Positions 45,449-56,526 are shown, counted from the first letter of the stretch. The stretch is DNA of 64,000 nucleotides from Actinernus sp. WN-2022 (GCA_030867875.1 JAOWCC010000577.1:70799012-70863011), one strand, 5' to 3'. Notes: generated by a model from the sequence alone, not told the origin. Translations and numbers: made by a program.

Positions 45449-45889
45449 CGACCCACGCCAAAAGTCAAGGAATCCGACCCAGTGTGGTATGAAAACAAGC
45501 CTTTGGGAGTTAACACACTGGCGAAAATGATGAGATAAATCTCGCTCAGTGCTGGCCTTTCCCAAATGTACACAAATCACTGTGTTAGACTTAGAGCGAC
45601 CGCCATCCACAATTTGGTGCCTTCCCGCCACATAATGTCGATCTCTGGTCACTCCAACGAACAGAGCATTGCAAGCTACAACTCGAGACCATCAGCTCAA
45701 CAACTGAAGAACTGCTCTAACATCTTGTCCAATGCACTAGCTGGCCGAACACTGCATTTGTCCACTTCCAGCGACACCTTCGACTTCGAGTTTGTCAGCA
45801 ACCAACACAGTCCAACTTTGTACTTCAAACTCCAACGCTATGTCCTTCCCAAATGGACTCTTTCATGGCTGCACTATTGCGAATGCTAA
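45449..45889 (+). pseudogene. Crypton/KIAA1958-type gene, last exon with recombinase active site
   Basis: The exon follows a good acceptor (GCTGTTCATTTTCCAG, AG at 45447-45448). It reads VWYENKPLGVNTLAKMM, then a TAA at 45536-45538, then AGLSQMYTNHCVR, RHIMSISGHSNEQSIASY and SAQQLKNCSNILSNAL. This is the catalytic end of a tyrosine recombinase: HxxR (HCVR), the second histidine (SGH) and the tyrosine nucleophile (IASY) are all present. The spacing matches KIAA1958/ZMYM/QRICH1-like proteins and Cryptons. Only 94 bp separate it from the previous exon, so the middle of the gene (the N-terminal and central recombinase domain with the first catalytic arginine) is missing. It is dead as read because of the stop and the missing part. 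Confidence 0.72.
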
Positions 45890-46109
45890 TGTGTATGTTC
45901 TGCCACACAATCACAGCAATTTTGCTTGAACATTTGTTGTAAAATTCGCATTCATCTCTTTGTGAATGAACTGTCATGTGTCGAGCCCGCTTCGAGAACT
46001 TTGAACTCACTAAGTTAATTTATTCATGTTTGTTGTAATGACCAATCAGAAACGCTCATGTGGTGCGCTTGAAATAATAAACCAATCAGATTGCAAGAAA
46101 GTTATAGAC

Positions 46110-46622
46110 AATGCTGGCTCTTTCAAAGCTGTCACGCTTTGTAACGAAACTTCCTTGTACGTTTTCTAATATTGTTGTAAAAAACAAATTTCCTCTGGTT
46201 TTCCGTGGTGTGGACTCTTATTTACCACTTTTTACGTCATCACATGGTCAAAATTTGTTGTGGACTCACTCGGCGGATAAATTTTCAATCTCCTAAAATA
46301 TTTTACACCACTGGCCTGTCTTTGGCTTGTGGCATTTCTTTCGATAAATTTAGCAAATTTCCTCTGGTTTTCCTTGGTGTGGACTCTTATTTACCACGAT
46401 TTACGTCATCACATCGTCAAAATTTGTTGTGGACTCACAAGGCGCAGCCGAGTGAGTCCACAACAAATTTTGACGATGTGATGACGTAAATCGTGGTAAA
46501 TAAGAGTCCACACCACGGAAAACCAGAGGAAATTTGTTTTTTTACAACAATATTAGAAAACGTACAAAAAAAGTTTCGTTACAAAGCGTGACAAAGCGTG
46601 ACAGCTTTTAAAGAGCCAGCAT
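46110..46622. repeat. Long palindrome with internal duplication
   Basis: AATGCTGGCTCTTTCAAAGC through GTCACGCTTTGTAACGAAAC on the left is mirrored at the right, ending GAGCCAGCATT at 46622. Within the left half a 90 bp block (TTTCCTCTGGTTTTCC(G/T)TGG ... AATTTGTTGTGGACTCAC) occurs twice, at about 46189-46270 and 46357-46438. Its right end abuts the right 86 bp inverted repeat of the recombinase locus. Confidence 0.8.
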
Positions 46623-46743
46623 TTCTCGCGTCAGCACCGTTGTCTGGACTCTCATTTACCACCGTACTTCAACCAATCAGATCGCGAGATTACCGGCAGT
46701 TGTGGTAAAAAATCATTTGCCTTGCGTTTACTTTGGGTTTAGT

Positions 46744-48615
46744 CAGAAGTCCATAACCAGAAGTGTCCATCTGGTATTGGGGTAGCGGCCCATCAGTTTA
46801 CAGAGTAGTCTATTTTTAGAAATGCTAATCTCATATTTTCGCGGGAAAAATCAATGGCGGACATTGGGTCAGATGCGAGAGTCATGGCTCCGGCGCGGGG
46901 GGGGGGGGGGGGCACTCATGTACACGACGTAAATGAGATGTGCGGCAGTACCGGATAAAGGTTTGAGCCCAATTTGGCAAACTAAGTCTTGTTTTGGAGC
47001 AAATCAACTATCAATTCGGGTTGATTTTCATATTTTATTGGAAATTCTGGTTAATAAAAACACATTCATTACATTTTATTTTGCAAACTGGGTCGGGCTC
47101 TGAAGACGATACCTCACATACCTCCCCTTTATTATGCAAGCAGTGCCCCCCGGTTTGAAGCTCAGTACATAAAGTTCGCCAAGCGGTGCTACAAACTACA
47201 AAGCTAAGTATGGTGGAAAATGTCGGGCTTTTGACGACTAAAATTGAAGATATTGGAATTGCAATGAAACGAAATGTATAGACTGATCATCTGTGCCTCT
47301 GCTAATGGCTCTTGGGGTGATTTGAGAAAGTTAAAAGTGATTTTCAAGTCTTCAAGTGTTGACTAGCGACGAGCATAAAAGTTTGAATTATGACAATGAA
47401 TGAAAACGAAACCGAAAATTCACATTCATCTGGCCAGGAACAACTGACATTATACAAGGACAAAATTAAATCAAAGTAAGCCAAGTTTACTTTTAATTTT
47501 TTATTTAATTGTTTTGTTTTTAATCCATTGAAATCGGCCTTGGAAACTCGGTCGCATATGACCCGTTGCCGTGAGGCATTTGATTCAAATCTTCTAATAA
47601 TCTTGTTCACTGGTTGTCTGAAGAAAAAACCCTTGTTTGTACTAATTTTAACAACTGGAATTTCATTTCCAGCTGTGATAGTTGCGTTCAGCTTTTCGAT
47701 TGTGAAGTTTATTCTTGGAGATGTACAACAGTTAGTGTCTTTAATAAAACAGCAAAGTGACAACTGTTTCATTGTTTGATTGTGCTTGATAAACTGCCTG
47801 AAATCAAACTTCGCTTCTTTAGACTTAGTTCTTGCATGCTAGTGTTAAGTGTACCAGAAATTGACTTTTTTCACAGTTTATAGCTATTTTTATTCAGTTC
47901 CAGTCGATTATTAAGCCTTGCTTGGAGATTTGCCGGGCTGTTCTTTTATCTGCCAAACGCAAATTACTTCAGTACAGGATTTTCAAATGTTCACTTGAGC
48001 TCAAACTCAAAGTAAACAAACTCGGTGCACTTAATTACTCTTGAGAGAACATGCGATTGTCCTTTTCAGTACATTTCTTAGGTCATATTATTAAACAAAA
48101 TAGCATGATTTGTATGTGAGATTTATCACTTGCTGTATTTATGCCAAATATCACTACAAAAATCTGTGTTTATGAACCAAAAGACAAAAACTTAGCTTCG
48201 TTCTGTATACATCACACAAGTGCTGTAAACACGAAGTCTGAAACGGATGAAACGGAAAAATAAAAGGTTACAAAGGAACCACATGTTCTGGTTTATAATG
48301 GTCTTTCCTGAACATATGGTGCTCATCAGTTCTTGCCTGTTATAAATGCGAAATAGCCGATTATCAAGACGTTTCTACACTAGCAAGTAGCATTCGCTCG
48401 GCTTGTCCGCCAAAATTTTGTCGCATATAAATAACTGTACAATATTACAAACAAAGGAAATCGCTGTATTAGCCAATCAGGTACTGCTGATAAATTTTCA
48501 AAGAATATGATTGGCTGCGAGATGGCGGGAAAAGCTTTCTATAAATAGACTACTCTGTAAACTGATGGGCCAAACCCTATAGTGGGAGATGGACACTTCT
48601 AGTTATGGACTTCTG
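46744..48615. mobile_element. 1.9 kb inverted-repeat transposon, 7 bp target duplication
   Basis: Starts CAGAAGTCCATAACCAGAAG and ends with the mirror CTTCTAGTTATGGACTTCTG. It is flanked by GTTTAGT at 46737-46743 and 48616-48622. The inverted repeats extend about 85 bp, including CCCATCAGTTTACAGAGTAG. CAG...CTG ends suggest hAT, which usually duplicates 8 bp; a one-base shared end could explain seven. A small plus-strand peptide beginning MNENETENSHSSGQEQ near 47395 ends at a GTAAG-type donor and may be a first exon remnant. The minus-strand frame at 47344-47772 has no domain. Confidence 0.78.
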
Positions 48616-48622
48616 GTTTAGT

Positions 48623-49524
48623 GTGAGCTTACGTCGCATTTACTTTTTTTGTCTGCGTTTACTTGCGTGCACGCAAAGTAAACACAAACTAATGCAACAA
48701 TGAATGTTAAGCTCGTAATGTTTACACAATCTAACACATTGATAATTAAATAGAACAGACATGGAGTACGCTATACGTCCGAGTCGTTGCAGTTATTTCA
48801 CTGGATTTGGAAAAGTCGTAGTCTGAAAACCATACCCTATCCCCGACCGAAATAGCTACCCTATCCCAGACCAAAAGAACAAATTAGATACACTATCCCA
48901 GACCGCGAAGCTCTAAAACCACACCCTATAGCGCGGTACATAATCGTATACCTTATATAGGGGAGTACCCCCGGGTCTAGATGGAATTTAGTGAATAAGT
49001 ACTGAAAATCTTCAGTGAGAGAGGACAGTTGCCGAAAATAATGTGCACAGCACTGGGATATCAGACACGGCACATAAATAATAGGTATGTTTTTATTCCC
49101 ACTTTTTGTTTGGTTCAAATTGTTAAGACTCCACATTGTCATGATACTTTCTCTCTGTTAATACAATTACACTGAATGAGAAAAACTGTGATGGCAGACA
49201 GAACATGAATTTTTCTAAATGTTAAATAAAAAAGCATCTTTGAGCGTTCAGCGTGTTTATGTGTTGCTTTGACTTACTCATGCTTCCCACTCCCTGGGGG
49301 TTTTGATCAATAAATGCAGTGCGGGGTGGGGATTTTGAATTACGTTTGATATGGAATTTATGCCCAAGGGTGGGGAATTTGATCGTGAAAATCATCAAAT
49401 TGTCAAATCCCCGCCCCTTGTACCACCCCCAACGTCCGATCGGTACTGCCTGGGACAGCAGCTTTCGTTTTTTCAAATAGTATCCAAAGATTCCTCTCTG
49501 ATGAAAATTACCCAAGGCCTATAA
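48623..49524. other. No gene seen
   Basis: 48830-48960 is low-complexity (repeated CCCTATCCCAGACC). 49270-49440 is rich in GGGTGGGGA-type tracts and resembles the interior of the CTCTATCAATTCC MITE family. Open frames here (48861-49142, 49222-49515, minus strand) are translations of these tracts. Confidence 0.45.
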
Positions 49525-49941
49525 ATAGTAAGACTGGCTGTTCTGAGACTCACTCACCACAGTACACAGCTTACGTTGAGTTCAACAGACTGTTCTGAGG
49601 TGCGTGCATTAGGTCTTCCAATTTGGTCTTCCAATTTGTAATTCGGTTCAGTCGAATATTTCTAACCCATAATAAACTTCCTCTTCAGCAACAAGAAAGT
49701 GCATCCATGCTGTATCAATTTCTGTTAGGTCAGCTGACACTTTAAACTGAAATAAGTCTAAACTGAAATGCCATGCACAAAGCATAGGAAATGTTCTTCA
49801 TTCTGAAAGTCGGAAGCCTGCTCGGTAACGCCTCCTAGCCCTAGGTCAATCAAACAACGTTTGAACTGCAATTTTAGATTGCCGTTTCAAACTGTCATTG
49901 CCTTCAGTCCTCTCTTTTAGGTGATTCAGAACTCACTTTAA

Positions 49942-50359
49942 ACAGGAAGAGTTCCAGTATAATGGACCCTTTGCACGTTACGTCATATAGCCGCCATGTT
50001 GGTGTACAGTTAACAATAGATTCTTCGTTAGCTTCTTTTGTTCTGTACACCAACATGGCCCCGCCATGCCCTTTGTCATTTGAAACTCTGGGATTGAGTG
50101 CAAACCATCTATAGGGCCATGGCCAGGCGATGCGATGCTCCGCACTGATTGCTTATCGCACGAAATTCAAATCAAACATATAAATGTTAAACTTTAGAGC
50201 AAAGGCTATCCCTATGTTTACTTTTTGATGGCTTGTTTGATTTTAAACCCTGAAAATTTCTCATTTTATTAACATGAGGCTGATTCACTCACCGACGTTC
50301 TTCACTGCTATGTAATTTGAAGGTTGCCATGGTTACCCTTTTTTACCGGAACTTCCTGT
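49942..50359. mobile_element. TTAA-target element, empty site in window
   Basis: Starts ACAGGAAGAGTTCC and ends GGAACTTCCTGT, between TTAA at 49938-49941 and TTAA at 50360-50363. Unit A has the unoccupied site CTCACTTTAAAGAAGG at 39621-39636. By sequence alone the duplication could also be read as TTTAAA. An internal mirror (TTGGTGTACAG and CTGTACACCAA near 50010 and 50040) is also present. Confidence 0.85.
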
Positions 50360-50566
50360 TTAAAGAAGAACAAGAAACAGCAATACACTTTACACCAAAA
50401 AGATCTCTAAGAACAGAACGGAATATCAGACCCCTTCAATAAAGAACAACATTTCAGTCTCCATCCATTCAAACGATCAATTGTTGTCTAAGCGCATGCA
50501 GTCGTTTCTTATTCAACTCGATCAAAATCAGTTTAAAACGAGCCTTGCAGTCAGTAATTGATTACA

Positions 50567-50895
50567 ATCTTTAAAACAGTAAACTGACATCGAGATATAT
50601 TAAAGTGTTCAAGTGAAGAATATATAATTTCATCCACAATGAGGGGAGACACTAAAATATGTCTGCTTTGTCGAGGAAAAGCTGGCACAATTTAAAATTA
50701 AAGACTGCATGAGGGGAATACTTTACGAAATCTAACTTTTCTGCACTTTGTAACTGATAAGTGAATATTTTGTATTTATTGATTTTATTGATTCGCCACT
50801 AATAAAATTTACAAAGTAAATAATACAAAGTAAAATATACAAAGGTTAGTGGCGAGGAAGCCTAAAAAGAAACCATTAAGGGCTTATGAGAATAC
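50567..50895 (-). mobile_element. LINE 3'-end fragment inserted in unit B
   Basis: Absent from unit A. Read on the minus strand it gives a 3'UTR-like run (TAGGCTTCCTCGCCACTAAC) with a hairpin formed by CGCCACTAA and TTAGTGGCG, and then AATAAAATCAATAAA. This is the usual shape of a LINE tail. No coding sequence remains. Confidence 0.5.
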
Positions 50896-51598
50896 GTCAA
50901 ACTCACCTTAAAAACAATTTTGAATACCGAGTTAGCAACCATGCAAGTGTATAGGATTTGGATGCGGCGAGTTCTGACCAATTTAATGTCTGTAAAATAT
51001 GATCGAATACATTTTTCAGTGCCATTACCAAGTTGAAACAAGCAGCAATATACTCAGATTCAGACACAAAGTTAATTTCGGAAAGCTTTCATTAATAATG
51101 AGTTCCAAGAGAGCTCAATTAACACACACTATTAGTAGTTTACATCAGTAATGTCCTCTAAATGTAAAGAAAGGAGAGATAAATGTACTACCGGTACATT
51201 TGTTAGAAACTCTCAGCTCAATACCGTAACTGAGGGATTTCTACGAAATACAGATGACTTCACATGATCAGAGAAATTTACACACATTGCAAAGCTACCC
51301 TACAGACATATCAATTGAAATCATCAGTTTGATATGTGCTTTAGTATTTCATATATCTTTTTATCACTCTTCCCAAAGCAAAGTAATGATGCCTCATCAA
51401 TTGAACCGATAAAGTTTATATGAAATGATGACAAGAACAAAAATGATATTATGTATCATACTCGACCTTTAAGAATAAAGAACACAAAAGTATTGCGTCC
51501 GCATGATATAAAATCGAGATCGATTACATGCAGAATGTGTGGTTGATACGTAGGGACTTATATATTTCTGAAAAATGCTGAGTCTATAAGGTGGTACA

Positions 51599-51885
51599 TG
51601 TAAATAGTTTGACTGACTGTTCCGAGACTCACTCACCACAGTATACAGCTTACGTTGAGTTCAACAGACTGTTCTGAGGTGCATGCGTTGGGTCTTCCAA
51701 TTTGTAATTGAGGGTCTCTGTTTCTGGCGATATTCATTCTAATATTTCTAACCCATAATATACTTCCTCTTCAGCAACAAGAAAGTGCATCACGTTGTAT
51801 CAATTTCTGTTAGATCAGCTGATACTTCCTTAGTTTAAACTGAAATACCATGCACATAGCATAGGAAATGTTCTTTATTCTAGCC
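51599..51885. repeat. Paralogous unit C, truncated
   Basis: Matches the first 280 bp of units A and B. It diverges just after GCATAGGAAATGTTCTTTAT, about 20 bp before the Gypsy 5' LTR. It supplies the empty site for the TTA element of unit A. Confidence 0.8.
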
Positions 51886-51903
51886 TTACACGTATGTCAT
51901 TTC

Positions 51904-51955
51904 TGTTAGTAGATGTCGGGCTCCCTGTGTCACGAATGACATTCACAGAATAACA
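51904..51955 (+). repeat. Gypsy 5' LTR, internally deleted
   Basis: It lacks 59 bp present in the 3' LTR, between TCCCTGTG and TCACGAATGACA. The two parts that remain are nearly identical to the 3' LTR. Confidence 0.85.
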
Positions 51956-52085
51956 TGGTGTCAGAAGTGGGATAAACCGGAAATTTCAAGTATGAATGGT
52001 TCTTCCCAGTGATCGTTCATCCTATACGTAACCAACAGGAAGCTGAGTCCGACTATCTGTGAGTACAGTTTTGACAATATTAAAC

Positions 52086-52956
52086 ATGGCTACTTATCAG
52101 ATTTCGGCGCCTCCCCCGATGAATGTTACTGGGGATGTATGTACGAAATGGAAAACATACAAATCAGCTTAGGAATATTTTTCAGTCGCTACTGAACTCG
52201 AAAAAAAACCAAACCAGTACAGGCGGCCGCACTATGTAGCGTGATGGGCATATATTGTGTGAAAGTAATGAACAGTCACACTACTTTGTCCGAAGTTGAC
52301 AAGAAAGATCCGGCCCCTATCCTGGAGGAACTAGGTAACCATTTCATCCCCCAGAAGCACCTTTTGGTTGAGAGGGTAAAATTTGGATATGCCAATCAAA
52401 CCGAACATGAGACTATCTGAACAGTATGTTGTGAGGCTTCGTCAGCTGGCTGAAACATGCGATTTTGACGTTCTCAAGGAAAGCTTGATAAGAGACAGAC
52501 TTGTAATGGGTACTCATGACTCAGCTACAAGAGATAGGCTACTTAGACAACGTCCCGTTCCAGATTGAGGCATAAAGAGCTAGTGAACTCTCCAGATCAC
52601 ATAAAGAGCAGCTAAGGAGCGCAGTAGGTGCATGAGTCCAAAGACAGTGTGCATGAGCTCCAAAAGCAAAATTATCGCAACACCAAACATTCAAAAGGAC
52701 AGAAAGGGCAAAATGCAATTAACACTTGGAAGTATTGTGGATATTCCCACGCTAAAGAAAAGGCCAACTGTCCAGCTTATGGGAAAAGCTGCAACAAATG
52801 TTGTAAGCCAAACCATTTTGCCTCAGTGTGCCAAGGAAAAGAGACAACCCATCATGGACAAGGCCCTAGAAAATTTCATCAAGCAAGTGGGCGAGATAAT
52901 TACGAAGATGACTTGGATGATTCAGTCTTTATTGTGCACCGTTTGGGGCAATGAGT
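52086..52956 (+). pseudogene. Gypsy gag with zinc-knuckle region
   Basis: Reads from the ATG at 52086 (MATYQISAPPPMNVTGDV), stops within 30 codons, then continues in pieces. The capsid-like part includes LSEQYVVRLRQLAETCDF. The nucleocapsid includes KYCGYSHAKEKANCPAYGKS and CNKCCKPNHFASVC, the double zinc knuckle. In the first knuckle the leading cysteine is replaced by tryptophan. The protein would package element RNA in a particle in the cytoplasm. Several stops and frame changes make it non-functional. Confidence 0.8.
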
Positions 52957-53309
52957 GACATGAAAACAGGTCCAGGTTTATGGTGCCACTAACCTTTCAC
53001 ACTGAGCATTCATCCGTAGTGACAGTACAGCTAGACTCATATGCAACATGTAGTGCAATGTCACATTCCCCCGGGAGGAAATCAAGCTGTATTATGGCAG
53101 TCTTATTACACCCATGCGATCATATACATTGAATGTCAGTTAAGGGAGCATCCCAAAGAGTAAGATAACATTTGACATTCTGGAGAAGGCACCCTGGCCC
53201 AGTATCGATGGAAACACGTGTGTTAAGCAATACTGGATATCACTTGAAATCAGTGAACATGATGCAGGATGACTCATGTGAGGCTCTCTCCTCTGAAAAG
53301 CTAAGATCA

Positions 53310-54620
53310 TGAATGAATACAGTGATGTTTTCAGTAGCCTTGGTCTCCTTCCAGGGGAATATCATATTGAAATCGACCCAAGTCTAAGACCCACACAACA
53401 TGCTCTCCGCCGAGTCTCAAAGAAAACCTGAAGGCAAATATTAAGGACATAAAAAGCCGGAAAGGCATAATCGCCAAAGTAGACAAACCCACTGAATGGA
53501 TAAGCAGCCTTAAACCTGATAAGCTGAGAATATGTATTCATCCCAGAGATCTAAACAAGGCAATAAGAAGACCAAAATATCAAATGCCAACAGTGGAAGA
53601 AATGTTACCACAAGCAAAAGTGTTCACCGTCTTAGACGCTAAAGATGGGTTCTTCCAAGTTAAACTGGACGAAGAGAGTTCATACCTAACAACGTTTTGG
53701 ACTCCCTTCAGAAGATACCGCTACCTTAGAATGCCACAAGACATAAGTAGTGCCCCAGAGGAATACCAACGTCGTTAGAATGCAGTTCTTGTTGGACATG
53801 ATGGTATTGAGGTCATTGCAGACGACATTTTGTGCTATGGCTGTGGTGAAACCATGGATCAGGCACTACTTGAGTAGATCATGACAAGAACTTGCTACAG
53901 TTACTTGACCGAGCTCGAGAAGTGAATCTGAAGCTGAATAAGAAGATCAGAATGAGGTTAACCTAGGTTCCTTACATGGGACAGCTCCTTAAAGCCCGAT
54001 CCTTCAAAGGTCTATGCCATTGTGAGTATGTCAAAACCAGACGACAAGAAGGCAGTGTAGCGTCTCCTCGGATGTATCAATTACTTGTCCAGGTTTATGC
54101 CAAACCTCTCAATGCGCAGATTAACAGAGAAAGATGCAGAATTCATGTGGGAAAGTTCGCAAGCAGACGCATTTGCTACCATAAAGAAGTTGGTTAGCTC
54201 TGCCACAGTACTTAAGTATTACGACACCAATTGCGAAATCACAGTACAGTGTGATGCATCCGAAGCTGGGTGGAGGCCACACTCCTTCAAAATGGCCAGC
54301 CTGTGGCCTTTGCATCAAGTTGCTGTTATTTGCCTCACAAACTTCGGGTTTGTTGAGTTGCTGTTATCCCTACTGAATGTCGATATGCTCAGATCGAAAA
54401 GGAGTGCCTGGCCATTGTCTCCGCATGCAGTCGCATGACCACAAACCACTGGTCCCTATTTGGCAGAAACCCATTCACACAGCTCCGAAACGACTTCAAC
54501 GAATTCTCCTTCGCTTGCAGAAATACGACTTATACATCACATATCTGTCTGGATCCAGGATGTTTATCGCTGATATGCTAAGCAGGGCAAATCTGAAGAA
54601 TGATGAGACCAGTAAATAGA
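53310..54620 (+). pseudogene. Gypsy pol: reverse transcriptase and RNase H
   Basis: RT motifs in order: IVAKVDKPTEWISSL-like text near 53475, VFTVLDAKDGFFQVKLD (motif A), YRYLRMPQDISSAPEEYQRR, and VIADDILCYG near 53812 (the catalytic DD box). RNase H follows with the TVQCDASEAGW acid motif near 54240 and the LYITYLSGSRMFIADMLSRA end near 54525-54590. Frames change several times. I found no protease between gag and RT; the 53000-53300 stretch is too decayed to judge. Confidence 0.82.
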
Positions 54621-54639
54621 ATATACCAGAATTTCAGAT

Positions 54640-56015
54640 ATTTCATCTATCTCAAGAGCAGCAGCTGTTTGATGAAATAGCTGCAATCAATCAGATTGAC
54701 TACATGCGTCTGTCTGAGGCCATGCATCAACAAGTCAAATCATGCACAACCTCCGACGCGGTACTTCAAACACAATGGCAGGTTGGCCAGACTTGCGTGA
54801 ACAAGTTCCAGTTTGCATAAGAGACTATTGGAATTTCAGATATGAACTGAACTGAGATGAACCAACTTCTATACGGCCACAGATCACTGCAAGATCCCAC
54901 ATCAGTCACCTGGGACCAGATGCCTGTGTGCGCAGAGCACGTGATGTTCCCTTCTGACCCGGCATGTCAGCTGAAATCAGAGACAAAGTAGAATCTTGTG
55001 AAATTTGTGCTGACTTCATGTCTAAACAACAGAAAGAGCCTCTCATGACACACAAAGTTCCCAGCACACCCTGGTCCAAAGTTGGTCAAGATTTATTTTC
55101 CCTGTATGGTGAGAATTATTTAGTTACCGTAGATTATTACAGTAATTTCTTTGAACTAGACTTACTTGGACACATTATCATCAACAGTTATCGATGCAAC
55201 TAAGTCTCATTTTGCACGACATGGCATAGCTGATATTGTAACGGATAATGGGCCTCAATACACAAGTACACAAGTGCTGAATTCTCTGTTTTTGCAAGTG
55301 ACTGGGAGTTTACGCACACTACGTAGTCAGAGTCATGGGAAAAATGAATCGGCAGTGAAAATCGCCAAGAAGCTGGTGAAGAAAGCAAAACAAGACAAGA
55401 AAGACATCTCGATGTCCCTACTTGATTGGAAACACACCAGATGACAATGGCTCAAGCCCAGTGCAAAAAACTCATGTCAAGAAGAACAAAAACCACAATG
55501 CCCACAGCTGAAGGCCTACTGAAATATCAAATCGTTGAAGTAGTCTACGAGAATATCAAACTGAAGAGGCAGAAAGCAAAAGCAGTCTACGATAAGCACG
55601 CAAGGCCCCTACCAGAACTGGATCGCGGAAATAGGCGAACCAGACAGACTACAACCTTCGAACACAAATACCCAATGGAAGAAAGGCTCATGCATCGCTA
55701 AGGTTGGTTCACGCTCATATCTGATCGAAACCGAAAATGGTCTGTTATACAGAAGGAATCGCAAGTTCATTCGTAAGGATCAAACCGAAGAGTGATGTTG
55801 CAGTCGAGCAATCAGTCAAGCCAACAGAGCCTTCATCTGGACTGTTGCCATTTGGATCAGCATTGGACACCACATTGAGAAAGTCAAACCTTGAAGTACA
55901 GACAGACGCAGTCATCCCAGATGCAGTGAAGGAGTCAAGCGGTCAAGCAGTCAAACAATCAAGGAGTGGACGACAGATCGTTGTTCCTGCTAAATACAGA
56001 GATTATCAGATGTAA
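54640..56015 (+). pseudogene. Gypsy pol: integrase
   Basis: The zinc-binding end is seen as CEIC near 54998. The catalytic core has TPWSKVGQDLF and TVDYYSNFFELD (first acid), TDNGPQYTS (second acid) near 55243, and SHGKNESAVKIAKKL near 55333 (the glutamate). A C-terminal region ends RSGRQIVVPAKYRDYQM at 56015. The D-D-E triad is visible but lies in different frames separated by stops. Confidence 0.82.
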
Positions 56016-56129
56016 TAGCTGGTCAGGACTATGCTAGAACATCAAACAATTGTTTTTTTTCTTTCTTTCAGTTATTGCCATTTAACACTTTATATTATAA
56101 TTCAAGACTTGTTTTGTTAAAGAAGGAGA

Positions 56130-56240
56130 TGTTAGTAGATGTTGGGCTCCCTGTGTTTACCCAGAAGGCTTGGTGATTCATGGTTGAATAAAGATGGCGT
56201 CTCGTGAGCGCATGTCACGAATGACATTCACAGAATAACA
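56130..56240 (+). repeat. Gypsy 3' LTR
   Basis: 111 bp, starting TGTTAGTAGATGTTGGGC and ending CAGAATAACA. It contains GAATAAAG, a likely polyadenylation signal. This is very short for a Gypsy LTR. Confidence 0.88.
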
Positions 56241-56317
56241 AATTCCATTTCCTATCAGGGAAGCATCACATATTGATTTTTCAACGAGAAACGTCCAGCG
56301 AAGTTTCTTTTTCAAGA

Positions 56318-56481
56318 TCCTGGGTAGTCTACAAACCTAAGACCCTGGGTAGTCTACAAACCTAAGACCTAGTAGTCTACGAACGTAAGACCTACAATGT
56401 AAGACCCTAGGTAGTCTACAAACCTAAGACCCTAGGTAGTCTACAAACCTAAGACCCTGGGTAGTCTACACACCTAAGACC

Positions 56482-56488
<7 letters not shown>
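56318..56488. repeat. GGTAGTCTACAAACCTAAGA minisatellite
   Basis: About seven imperfect copies of a 23-24 bp unit (GGTAGTCTACAAACCTAAGA plus CCCT or a shorter spacer). One pair of units is fused with a shortened core (TAGTCTACGAACGTAAGACC). An inverted pair lies at 56947-56998. Confidence 0.88.
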
Positions 56489-56525
<37 letters not shown>

Positions 56526-56526
56526 C
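56482..56526. repeat. TAGA microsatellite
   Basis: About eleven perfect TAGA repeats directly after the minisatellite. Confidence 0.95.

Larger units (their letters stand above)
42825..46710. mobile_element. Locus enclosed by 86 bp inverted repeats, carrying a tyrosine recombinase gene
   Basis: TTTTACCACAATTGCCGGTA (from 42825) and the rest of an 86 bp block, including GTAAATGAGAGTCCAGACAA, are mirrored at 46625-46710 with a few differences. Between them lie both recombinase-gene exons, the 2.1 kb transposon that splits the first exon and a 0.5 kb palindrome. No target duplication is visible. Either this is an inverted-repeat mobile element that carries a Crypton/KIAA1958-type gene, or the arms are two inverted copies of an unrelated short repeat. 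Confidence 0.5.
49525..51598. repeat. Paralogous unit B
   Basis: Aligns with unit A (38864-41515). It lacks both transposons of unit A but has its own insertions at 49942-50359 and about 50567-50895. Its right end (GTCTATAAGGTGGTACATGT) runs straight into unit C, so B and C are in tandem. Confidence 0.85.
51904..56240 (+). mobile_element. Ty3/Gypsy LTR retrotransposon, decayed
   Basis: The 5' LTR is 51904-51955 and the 3' LTR 56130-56240; both start TGTTAGTAGATG and end GAATAACA. The primer site TGGTGTCAGAAGTGGGAT follows the 5' LTR directly and is complementary to the 3' end of tRNA-Leu, as in many animal Gypsy elements. A polypurine tract AAAGAAGGAGA precedes the 3' LTR. Flanks ATTTC (51899-51903) and AATTC (56241-56245) may be a mutated 5 bp duplication. 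Order is gag, RT, RNase H, integrase, with stops and frame changes throughout. Confidence 0.9.

Noticed and set aside
47344..47772. 142-codon minus-strand frame as the transposase of the 46744-48615 element
   Set aside because: No catalytic motif of any transposase family could be seen and the plus strand has competing open frames.
48830..48960. Coding repeat from CCCTATCCCAGACC text
   Set aside because: Low-complexity tract with no stable frame; similar text gives spurious frames on both strands.
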